From an uncultured Bacilli bacterium (GTDB lineage: Bacteria > Bacillota_I > Bacilli_A > RF39 > UBA660), in contig CAKPDM010000017.1 of assembly GCA_934148995.1 (NCBI GenBank), forward strand, positions 1 through 25,936: a stretch of DNA of 25,936 nt, in the 5' to 3' direction. Position 1 is the stretch's first letter; each line of letters begins with the position of its first letter. Shown one piece after another: positions 6,659 through 13,819 of the stretch. A model generated the notes under the pieces. The model was not told the DNA's origin. It worked only from the letters and a program-made list of their open reading frames with translations, and did no database searches. The position numbers and the translations under genes were made by a program.

Positions 6659-7449
6659 TGATATTTGTAACACTTGGAACACAAGATAAGTCTTTTAAAA
6701 GATTATTGAAAGCAGTAGAAAAAGAAGTGATAAATGGCAATATCAAAGAAAAAGTTGTTGTTCAAGCAGGTTATACAAAGTATAAAAGTAATGTTATGGA
6801 AGTGTTTGATACTATTTCTAAAGATGAATTTGAAGAGTATATGGAAAAAGCATCTTTAATCATTACACATGGTGGAGTAGGGAGTATTCTAACTGCTCTT
6901 GAACTAAATAAAAAAGTAATCGCTGCTCCAAGACTTTCAAAATATAAAGAACATACTAATGATCATCAAAAACAAATTGTTAATGAGTTTGAAAAAGAAG
7001 GTTATATACTAGCATTAAGAGATTTCACAAAACTAGATAAAGTCTTGGTGAAAGCTAAGACATTTACTCCTAGAAAGTATCAATCTAATAAAGTAAATTT
7101 TCAAAAGATAATAACTGATTATATTGATAATACTAATCATACTAGTTGGTATAATAAAGATAGAAAAATACTTTTTGTAGAAGTAATTGATTATTTACTC
7201 TTTGCTATTTTTTTAAAATATAATTATTTATTAGGGATAGGTATTGGATTAGTTATTTCTATTATTTTAAGTTCACTACTTTATAAACATAAAAAGGAAA
7301 ACATTAGTTATTTACTAATTTGTACTTTAATAGAGTTATTACCACTTATAGTATTTACTAATAAACTTTTAGTAAAAACAATTATTAATCCTTTAGTTAT
7401 AATTATTTATCATCTCCTAGTGAGTAAGAAAGAAGAAATTTCGTTATAG
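6658..7449 (+). CDS. Alg13/PssE-like glycosyltransferase catalytic subunit with C-terminal membrane domain
   Basis: Residues 1-158 form an Alg13/PssE domain (GT28 C-terminal type): MIFVTLGTQ at the start, THGGVGS at 70-76 for the nucleotide-sugar phosphates, and PRLSKYKEHTNDHQ at 91-104. Residues 169-255 form three or four hydrophobic helices (about 172-187, 190-208, 217-234 and 238-255). PssE and CpsG are normally about 150-165 residues and soluble, with the membrane anchor on the Alg14 partner, so this tail of roughly 100 residues is an unusual addition. The ATG at 6658 overlaps the stop codon of the Alg14-like gene; an in-frame ATG at 6646 would add four residues but fits the family less well. 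The operon terminator begins inside the last codons. Confidence 0.88.
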   Translation: MIFVTLGTQDKSFKRLLKAVEKEVINGNIKEKVVVQAGYTKYKSNVMEVFDTISKDEFEEYMEKASLIITHGGVGSILTALELNKKVIAAPRLSKYKEHTNDHQKQIVNEFEKEGYILALRDFTKLDKVLVKAKTFTPRKYQSNKVNFQKIITDYIDNTNHTSWYNKDRKILFVEVIDYLLFAIFLKYNYLLGIGIGLVISIILSSLLYKHKKENISYLLICTLIELLPLIVFTNKLLVKTIINPLVIIIYHLLVSKKEEISL

Positions 7450-7464
7450 AAGTTTCTTCTTTTT
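7430..7464 (+). terminator. Terminator overlapping the end of the Alg13-like gene
   Basis: AAGAAGAAATTTC (7430-7442) pairs with GAAGTTTCTTCTT (7449-7461) over 13 bp with one G-U pair and a 6-nt loop. T residues run to 7464. The stop codon (7447-7449) lies in the loop. The next gene begins 28 bp later with no clear promoter of its own, so the hairpin may act as a partial terminator between the two. Confidence 0.8.
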
Positions 7465-7491
7465 CATAATATTAAATGAGGTTGATATCTT

Positions 7492-8358
7492 ATGAAAAAA
7501 ATAATAGAAATATTATTTGCTTGTCTTCTAGTGATAGCTAGTTTCTTTTATACTGATAAAGCTATATCTTTAATGGAAGATAGTGATCCAATTATGATTA
7601 AAATTAAAAAGGAAAAAACTAGTTTAGAAGAAAAGTCAGTTAATGCTAAAGTTGATGGTGACTACTTAATACCAGGATATAGTGGAGTAGTAGTTGATTT
7701 AGATAAAAGCTTTACGAAGATGAAGCAATATGGAGAATATAATTCATCTTTAATGACTTTTAAAGAAAGTAATCCTGTTATATCAATAGATGATTATTAT
7801 GATAAATATATTGTCAGTGGTAATGGCTTTACTAATTATATTTCACTAGTATTTGAAATCAGTAATAAAGAACTACTGCCCAAAATAAAAGATATTTTGA
7901 AAGAAAATGATGTTAGAGCAACTTTCTTTGTTGATGGAGTTTTACTTAAAGAAGATAATATTTTAATAACTAGTTTATTACAAGACTTTAATGAAGTAGA
8001 ACTTCTAAACTATAAAGGTAGTTATGATAAATTAGTTTTTGAAGAAGCTCTTGATACTTTGCAAGTGATTGCTAATAGAAGAGGAAAGTACTGTCTTGCT
8101 AATTATGACCAGAAAGAAATATTAGAGTTATGTAGTAAAGAAAAAATGCATACAATCATTCCTACTATTCAAGTTAAAAATAATCCCTATATATCACTAA
8201 AAGGTAAAATTAGGGAAGGGTCGATTATTTCTATTAGTCCAACTAAAGATAATATTAGTGAGTTAGATGTTGTTATTAAATATATTAAACAAAGAGGATA
8301 TACCTTAGATACTTTAGAACAATTACTAAGTGAAGCAAGAAATATTAATGAAAAATGA
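7492..8358 (+). CDS. Degenerate polysaccharide deacetylase-fold protein, membrane-anchored
   Basis: A 288-residue protein with an N-terminal signal or anchor helix (about 4-20), a segment rich in charged residues (about 30-110) and a NodB-like domain. The fold is recognisable from KIKDILKENDVRATFFVDG (131-149), the counterpart of the deacetylase ILxKYNVKATFFVxG segment, and from RGYTLDTLEQLL near the end. Catalytic positions are replaced: the TFDDG motif reads VFEIS (120-124), the HxxxxH metal ligands are absent around 167-178 (NEVELLNYKGS), and the late His-Asp motif reads SISP (247-250). It is therefore probably a non-enzymatic, extracytoplasmic carbohydrate-binding or scaffold protein. It ends in TGA. 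The RBS GAGG is 10 nt before the ATG. It sits behind the glycosyltransferases and may serve the same glycan. Confidence 0.75.
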   Translation: MKKIIEILFACLLVIASFFYTDKAISLMEDSDPIMIKIKKEKTSLEEKSVNAKVDGDYLIPGYSGVVVDLDKSFTKMKQYGEYNSSLMTFKESNPVISIDDYYDKYIVSGNGFTNYISLVFEISNKELLPKIKDILKENDVRATFFVDGVLLKEDNILITSLLQDFNEVELLNYKGSYDKLVFEEALDTLQVIANRRGKYCLANYDQKEILELCSKEKMHTIIPTIQVKNNPYISLKGKIREGSIISISPTKDNISELDVVIKYIKQRGYTLDTLEQLLSEARNINEK

Positions 8359-8404
8359 TATTTCTTTTTTTCTAGATTTGTGTTATTATAACTAGCAATT
8401 GAAT

Positions 8405-8675
8405 ATGCAAAAAGAACAATTAGAATTATGGAATAATCTAAAAAGTGATATAGATAAGAGGTAAAACATTGAAGAGACAAGCTTATTTTAACTGAAGAAG
8501 TGGGAGACTTTGCCTGAGCAATTAGAAAAGAAAAACAAATATTAAAATGAATAATAATAAAATTAAAAACTACAGTGTGATAGAAAATTTTATAGTATTA
8601 TGTATTGTTTGCAATAAATTAGATATAGATTTATTTACTGTTTTCAAATGGAAAGAAAACAGTAATAGAAAATAG
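8405..8675 (+). pseudogene. Decayed MazG-like nucleotide pyrophosphohydrolase gene
   Basis: Three fragments in three frames line up in order with a small MazG-like protein. From 8405: MQKEQLELWNNLKSDIDKR, then TAA. From about 8482 in another frame: LILTEEVGDFA, then TGA (8515-8517), then AIRKEKQILK. From about 8580 in the third frame: VIENFIVLC, then NKLDIDLFTVFKWKENSNRK, then TAG at 8673. The middle piece matches the EExx(E/D) helix that binds magnesium; the last piece matches the C-terminal helix with its LDIDL signature. The second metal-binding helix (ExxD) is no longer readable. At least two frame changes and two internal stops rule out a product. It fills most of the non-coding stretch 8359-8726. 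Confidence 0.6.
8635..8665. repeat. 11-bp perfect inverted repeat upstream of the solenoid gene
   Basis: TTACTGTTTTC (8635-8645) and GAAAACAGTAA (8655-8665) are exact reverse complements around a 9-nt spacer. There is no T-run, so it is not a normal terminator. It lies in the 3' part of the MazG-like remnant, 62 bp before the start of the next gene, and could be an operator or a leftover of coding sequence. Confidence 0.5.
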
Positions 8676-8726
8676 GAAGGCTAATAACTAAAATTAATTA
8701 ATTGTTATGTTAGGAGGAATGAAATA

Positions 8727-11282
8727 ATGAAAAAAAATAGACAAACAAGTGAAGAATTGTATAGTAAACAAGATGGTGAATGGTATAGATATAAGCAAGG
8801 AGGCAATTTTTACCCTACGTCATATCCTTTTGGGGCATCTGAAACTCAACCTTGGTATGAGGAGCAATGTAAGGAGGATTTAAAGAATGGTGATATTTAT
8901 ATTTATCGTGTAAAACAATATATTACTGAAAAAATTTATGAGATAAGTGGTGTTATATATCGTCAACCTGTGTTTCACTATGATAATAAAATTTTTATAA
9001 AGATGAAAGATCAAACTGAAGTTTCTGAAATAAGCTTGTCAGGTCCTGATTCAGATATTGGAGATGATTTACTTGATATTCTTGAAAAGAAACTAGAAGA
9101 GTTTGATAATAAAAATGGTTTTGACAGAAAAATACATGATATGAGACTACTTAATTTAGTAGATAAAAAGACTCAGCAAGATGTACCATTAACAATAGAA
9201 GAATTAAGGTTTTTGTATGAAATTGATAACAAAATTGAAGGAATTTATTTTAATAAAGAGCATCGAATTGCTAATATAATAGATAAGCGAAAAAGCGTTG
9301 CTGAAGATATGAATCGTATATATGACTTTAGAAGAATTAGTGAATATCTTGATGATTTGGATTTGGATGTAGTTAAAGATGCAACAGGTTTGAAACTACC
9401 TAAGATAACAGGAAATCTTAGATTATCTGGTTTAGAGAAAACAAAGGGTTTAGAATTACCTGAAATAGTAAAAGGTAATCTAACAGTTTCGGGGGTAACT
9501 GAATCTAGTAATGTAGTTTTTCCCAAAATTGTCGAAGGTAATTTATCAATACATGGCATTTTAACTCATTATGACATACCACCATTAGCAGAACTGGAAA
9601 ATTATAGTTTACCTCCAAAACAGGTGGTGAGTGCTAAACAACTTACTTTACCCAAAGTAGTAAAAGGAAATTTATTTATAATGGTTACTTTAAAAGACTT
9701 TGAATATTTAAAATTACCTGAAATAGGTGGCCTTTTATCAATTGATTATTCAGAAAAGGCGAATGGATTAATACTTCCTGAAGTAACAAATGATTTATTT
9801 TTAGATTCCTTAACTTCAGCAAAAGGCGTTTTATTTCCTGAAAAAACAAAAGGTTGGTTGCACCTATTTGATTTAAAAGATACAAATGGTTTGATACTTC
9901 CTAAAAATATGAAAGAAAAAATTGATTGCAAGTTAAATATACCTGATTCTTGCTTTATGGAAGATGATGATTACAAAAAATATCGTCAAACTATGATTGA
10001 TAGGGCAAAAGCAACTAAAGAAATTCGTGAAGAATATAATGTTTCTAAAGATGAAATAGCTTTTTCGATAAATGAATGTAAGAAAAAGAAAGGTCGAATA
10101 AAAGTATTAAAAGCTAATGTTAATTTAAATGATGTTTTTGATAAAGGTGATTTTTATGCTTTACCAGAAATAATTATTGGTGATGTAAACTTAGAGGAAA
10201 AGACGTATCTAAATAATTTCACATTTAAAAGTAATGTAGTAGGAAATTTAAATTTTTCTGGTCTTGTGTCTGCAAAAAGAATTACGTTATTAGGTGGAGT
10301 GAGTGGTAGTATAGATTTGTCTAATTTAACAAAAATAGAAGAATTAGAGTTATCGCCTATAATTGAAAAAGATTTAGTTATGAGTAAATTAAGAGAAATT
10401 AACAACAATGTAATTTTTTCAAAAGACGTTGGGGGGACTTTAGACTTATCTAGTTTAGTAGCAGTAGGAAATGTTTCTTTTCCAGAAAGTGTTTTAGGTG
10501 CTTTAAAATTACCAGAACTTGAATACATTGATAATATATCTTTCCCAAAAGTTGTAGGTAAATCACTTATAATGACAAAACTAAAAACTGCAAATAACTT
10601 AACTCTACCAAAGTTAGTTGGTGAAGGTGTCGTTCTTTCCAGCCTTAACGAATTTAGTAGTTTAGAATTGCCGCAAACAATTAATGGCACTTTGTCTCTT
10701 GAAGGTCTTGAATATGTAGATAATTTAACTTTTCCAGAAGTGGTTAATGGGTCACTATATTTAAATAATTTAAAAAGTCTTACCAATTCTAAGTTACCAA
10801 GAGTCGTTGGACGTCACTTAAATATGGAAAATTTAATAGAAATTGATGATTCTCAGTTCCCAAGTATTATTAATGGTGATTTATTACTTCAAAGATTAAA
10901 AACAACTGATAGACTTTCGCTACCAGATATCATAAATGGTGATGCATCACTTGGTAGTTTAACATATGTTGATACCTTAATTTTATCTAAGTGTATTGGT
11001 GGAACTCTAAATTTATATAGTTTAGCAAATTCTAGAGAAGTTGTTTTTCCTGAAATGATAAATAAAGAAACTTGGTTAGGAAATTTTGATAAAGAAAATG
11101 TTAAATTACCTATTAATTTGAAGAAAAAAATAGTAACTAAAAATGTTCCATATGATTGTTTCATTGATAATGATGAGTTTAGAGAGTATCGCTCAGCAAA
11201 GATAGAAGAATTAAATGTAAGGCCACTTAACAAAGTTTCAAAAATAAAAAAACTAATAAGACGTTTAACTAATCATAGTTAG
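8727..11282 (+). CDS. 851-residue protein with two leucine-rich beta-solenoid blocks, function unknown
   Basis: No signal peptide or membrane segment is visible, so it is probably cytoplasmic. Residues 1-215 form a non-repetitive, charged head. Two repeat blocks follow (about 220-399 and 476-802) of 20-22-residue units with the pattern LxLPxxVxGxLxLxxLxxxxx, about seven units in the first and fifteen in the second; examples are LTLPKLVGEGVVLSSL and LTFPEVVNGSLYLNNL. Each unit offers two short beta strands, as in a leucine-rich or related solenoid. Both blocks end in the same cap (LPKNMKEKI then DSCFMEDDDYKKYR; LPINLKKKI then DCFIDNDEFREYR), so the protein looks like two paralogous solenoids joined in tandem. 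Such surfaces usually bind other macromolecules. The RBS AGGAGG is 9 nt before the ATG. It is flanked by a decayed gene and its own terminator. I cannot assign a function. Confidence 0.85.
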   Translation: MKKNRQTSEELYSKQDGEWYRYKQGGNFYPTSYPFGASETQPWYEEQCKEDLKNGDIYIYRVKQYITEKIYEISGVIYRQPVFHYDNKIFIKMKDQTEVSEISLSGPDSDIGDDLLDILEKKLEEFDNKNGFDRKIHDMRLLNLVDKKTQQDVPLTIEELRFLYEIDNKIEGIYFNKEHRIANIIDKRKSVAEDMNRIYDFRRISEYLDDLDLDVVKDATGLKLPKITGNLRLSGLEKTKGLELPEIVKGNLTVSGVTESSNVVFPKIVEGNLSIHGILTHYDIPPLAELENYSLPPKQVVSAKQLTLPKVVKGNLFIMVTLKDFEYLKLPEIGGLLSIDYSEKANGLILPEVTNDLFLDSLTSAKGVLFPEKTKGWLHLFDLKDTNGLILPKNMKEKIDCKLNIPDSCFMEDDDYKKYRQTMIDRAKATKEIREEYNVSKDEIAFSINECKKKKGRIKVLKANVNLNDVFDKGDFYALPEIIIGDVNLEEKTYLNNFTFKSNVVGNLNFSGLVSAKRITLLGGVSGSIDLSNLTKIEELELSPIIEKDLVMSKLREINNNVIFSKDVGGTLDLSSLVAVGNVSFPESVLGALKLPELEYIDNISFPKVVGKSLIMTKLKTANNLTLPKLVGEGVVLSSLNEFSSLELPQTINGTLSLEGLEYVDNLTFPEVVNGSLYLNNLKSLTNSKLPRVVGRHLNMENLIEIDDSQFPSIINGDLLLQRLKTTDRLSLPDIINGDASLGSLTYVDTLILSKCIGGTLNLYSLANSREVVFPEMINKETWLGNFDKENVKLPINLKKKIVTKNVPYDCFIDNDEFREYRSAKIEELNVRPLNKVSKIKKLIRRLTNHS

Positions 11283-11298
11283 AGGTCTTTTTCTTTTT
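11258..11298 (+). terminator. Terminator of the solenoid gene
   Basis: AAGAC (11258-11262) and TAACTA (11266-11271) pair with TAGTTA (11276-11281) and GTCTT (11285-11289), with a small 3x3 internal loop and a 4-nt terminal loop. A T-rich tail to 11298 follows. The stem starts inside the coding region. Confidence 0.8.
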
Positions 11299-11314
11299 AG
11301 CTCTTAGAAAAGTA

Positions 11315-11323
11315 TGATATAAT
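11315..11323 (+). promoter_or_regulatory. Extended -10 promoter of the pgm-murG-murB-divIB operon
   Basis: TGATATAAT is an extended -10 box 33 bp upstream of the ATG at 11357. No good -35 is present at 17 bp; the T-tail of the preceding terminator occupies that place. Confidence 0.65.
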
Positions 11324-11356
11324 CTAAGTGTAGTTATACTAGAAGGAGCTAAAAAG

Positions 11357-12730
11357 ATGAAAATAACAAAAGAAATCAATAAAGAAATATTTAGAGCATA
11401 TGATATAAGAGGAATAGCAGATACTGATTTAACAGATGATGTTGTTTATACTATTGCAAGAAGTTTTGCTACTCATATTAGAAAAATGGGAAAAGATACT
11501 TGTGTAATTGGTCATGATAATAGATTATCATCAGAAAGAATTCATAACGCTTTAACTAAAAGTTTACTTGATAGTGGTATTAATATATTAGATTTAGAAT
11601 TAACTACTACGCCAATGTACTATTATGCTTGTATTTATGAAAAGATAGATTGTGGTATTATGATAACAGCAAGTCATAATCCAAAAGAAGATAATGGTTT
11701 AAAGTTTGCTTTTGAAGATTATTTGAATGCTAAAGGAGAAGAAATAGCAGAGTTTTACGAAGAAACAATAAAAGGTGACTTTCTAGATGGTGCTGGAAGT
11801 ATTCATAAAATTAATGTTAAAGAAGAATACTTTAATGCGATTAAGAATGGTCTTAACTTTGGAGATAAAAGAATAAAAGCTATTTTAGACCCTGGAAATG
11901 GGACAACTTCCATTATCCTAAAAGATTTATATAGTATGTTTCCAATTGATTTTACTATCATTAATGGTGAAAGTGATGGAACATTTCCTAATCATCATCC
12001 CGACCCATCAATTGAAGCTAACTTAGAACAATTAAAAGCCAAAGTCTTAGAAACGGGAGCAGATATTGGTGTTAGTTTTGATGGCGATGGTGATAGAGTA
12101 GGTGTTATTACTAATAAAGGCAAATTCTTACCAATCGACTATTATATGATACTAATCATAAGAGATATAATTGATAAAGTTAGTAATAAAACTTTCTTAT
12201 ATGACGTTAAATGTAGTAAATCATTAGAAGATGAAATCATAAAACTAGGAGGAACTCCTGTTTGCTATCGTACTGGTAACAGCTATACAAGAAGTAGAGT
12301 AGCCGAACTTGATATGCCTTTTGGTGGTGAGTTATCAGGACATGTTTACTTTAGAGATAGATTTTTAGGTTTTGATAGTGGTCTTTATGCTGGACTTAGA
12401 ATTATCGAATTATTATCAAGAAATGATAAAACCATTGAAGAGTTATTAACAGGAATAAATCATTATGAAGCAACACCAGAGTTAAAATATAAGTCAACTG
12501 ATGAGAAAAAAAGAGAAGTAGTAGAAAAAGTTATAGAATATTGTAGGGAAAAGCATTATAATATTAATACTATTGATGGGGTTAGAGTAACTTTCAATGA
12601 TGGTTGGGCAAGTGTTAGATTTAGTAATACTGGTCCTAATATAACATCTAGATTTGAAGCTTCTACTAAAGAAAGACTAAAGGAGATTCAAGAAGAATTT
12701 GAATCATTAATAGATAAATTTAATAAATAG
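11357..12730 (+). CDS. Phosphomannomutase / phosphoglucomutase
   Basis: A 457-residue alpha-D-phosphohexomutase that interconverts hexose 6- and 1-phosphates in the cytoplasm. All four signature sites are intact: the phosphoserine loop TASHNP (Ser106), the metal loop DGDGDR (242-247), the sugar-binding GGELSGH (323-329) and the phosphate-binding RFSNTGP (421-427). The opening FRAYDIRGI is typical of the AlgC/ManB (PMM/PGM) branch rather than GlmM. It leads the operon with murG, murB and divIB (12-nt gap to murG), which suggests that its hexose 1-phosphate feeds a cell-surface glycan made alongside the wall. Whether glucose, mannose or both are used cannot be told. The RBS AAGGAGC lies 10 nt before the ATG. 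Confidence 0.92.
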   Translation: MKITKEINKEIFRAYDIRGIADTDLTDDVVYTIARSFATHIRKMGKDTCVIGHDNRLSSERIHNALTKSLLDSGINILDLELTTTPMYYYACIYEKIDCGIMITASHNPKEDNGLKFAFEDYLNAKGEEIAEFYEETIKGDFLDGAGSIHKINVKEEYFNAIKNGLNFGDKRIKAILDPGNGTTSIILKDLYSMFPIDFTIINGESDGTFPNHHPDPSIEANLEQLKAKVLETGADIGVSFDGDGDRVGVITNKGKFLPIDYYMILIIRDIIDKVSNKTFLYDVKCSKSLEDEIIKLGGTPVCYRTGNSYTRSRVAELDMPFGGELSGHVYFRDRFLGFDSGLYAGLRIIELLSRNDKTIEELLTGINHYEATPELKYKSTDEKKREVVEKVIEYCREKHYNINTIDGVRVTFNDGWASVRFSNTGPNITSRFEASTKERLKEIQEEFESLIDKFNK

Positions 12731-12742
12731 GAGGAATGACTT

Positions 12743-13819
12743 ATGAAAGTAGCTATTACAGCAGGAGGGACAGGTGGACATATTTTCCCAGCTTTAGCAA
12801 TTATCAATAAAATTAAAAGTCACGATAAAAATAGTGAGTTCCTATATTTTGGTACCACTGATAGAATGGAAAAAGATATTATTCCTGAAAGAGGAATTCC
12901 TTATATTGCTATTCCAATGAAAGGTTTAAATAGAAAACAGGTTTGGAAAAATGTAACAGTTTTAAAAATTTATCTTCAAGCGATAAAAAAAGCGGAAACT
13001 GAGCTTTCAAAGTTTAAACCAGATATAGTTATTGGAGTAGGTGGCTATATTACTGCTCCTGTTTTAGTAGCTGCTCATCGTCTTGGTTTTAAAACATTAA
13101 TTCATGAGCAAAACTCCATTCCTGGTGTCTCTAATAAGTTACTTTCTAAGTTTGTTGATAAGATTTGTATTTCTTTTAAGGAAAGTGAAACTAGTTTTCC
13201 GAAGCAAAAAACAGTTTATACAGGAAATCCTCGTAGTGAAGAAATTCTTCTAATGGAAAAAGGAAATAGAGAAGACTTTGGTTTTAATCATAAGAGTAAG
13301 TTTATTATTCTTGTTATGGGTTCTCTTGGCTCTTTAACCATGACTTTAAAAATGAAAGAGTTAATTCCTGCTTTTGCTAATAAGAATTATCAAGTCTTAG
13401 TAGTAACAGGTAAAGGTTATTATGATGATTATAAAGAAGTAAAAGTACCAGCTAATGTTAAAGTAGTACCGTTTTATGATGCTAAATATATGAAAGATGC
13501 TGACTTATTAATTACTAGAAGTGGAGCTTCTACTATCGCTGAAGTAACAGCTCTTTTACTTCCTTCCATTATGATACCAAGTCCTTATGTAACACATAAT
13601 CATCAATTTAAAAATGCTAAAGCACTAGAAGATAAAAAAGCTTGTAAAATATTAGAAGAAAAAGCCTTTGATAAAACAACTTTATTACCACTAATAGATG
13701 ACTGTTTTAAAAAAGAAGTGTATAATGAAATGAGGGAAAATTTGAAAGAATTTTCTTGTCCAAATAGTGCAGAAGCTATTTATAAAGAAGTAGAAAAATT
13801 AGTAAGGAATGAAAAATAG
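12743..13819 (+). CDS. murG: UDP-GlcNAc:lipid I N-acetylglucosaminyltransferase MurG
   Basis: A 358-residue GT28 enzyme that adds GlcNAc to lipid I to form lipid II, at the cytoplasmic face of the membrane. The N-terminal glycine-rich loop is AGGTGGHIFPALA (residues 7-19), the second glycine motif is GVGGYITAPV, HEQNSIPG follows, and the C-terminal half has the donor-site motifs MGSLGS, TRSGASTIAE and PSPYVTHNHQ. Length matches the family. The ribosome binding site AGGAGG immediately follows the stop codon of the mutase gene. The stop codon is directly followed by the ATG of murB. The gene shows that the organism makes normal lipid II and so has a peptidoglycan wall. Confidence 0.97.
   Translation: MKVAITAGGTGGHIFPALAIINKIKSHDKNSEFLYFGTTDRMEKDIIPERGIPYIAIPMKGLNRKQVWKNVTVLKIYLQAIKKAETELSKFKPDIVIGVGGYITAPVLVAAHRLGFKTLIHEQNSIPGVSNKLLSKFVDKICISFKESETSFPKQKTVYTGNPRSEEILLMEKGNREDFGFNHKSKFIILVMGSLGSLTMTLKMKELIPAFANKNYQVLVVTGKGYYDDYKEVKVPANVKVVPFYDAKYMKDADLLITRSGASTIAEVTALLLPSIMIPSPYVTHNHQFKNAKALEDKKACKILEEKAFDKTTLLPLIDDCFKKEVYNEMRENLKEFSCPNSAEAIYKEVEKLVRNEK

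Noticed and set aside
8187..8480. Minus-strand frame across the end of the deacetylase-like gene
   Set aside because: Overlaps a real gene and the MazG remnant, with no start signals or recognisable family.
8405..8675. TGA read as Trp (alternative code) in the MazG-like stretch, which would repair one stop
   Set aside because: Other genes end in TGA (8358, 17753), TGG is used for Trp throughout, and a TAA plus frame changes remain even if TGA is read through.
9245..11233. Several long minus-strand open frames opposite the solenoid gene
   Set aside because: They are mirror frames created by the regular repeat; they lack ribosome binding sites and promoters and show no protein-like pattern.
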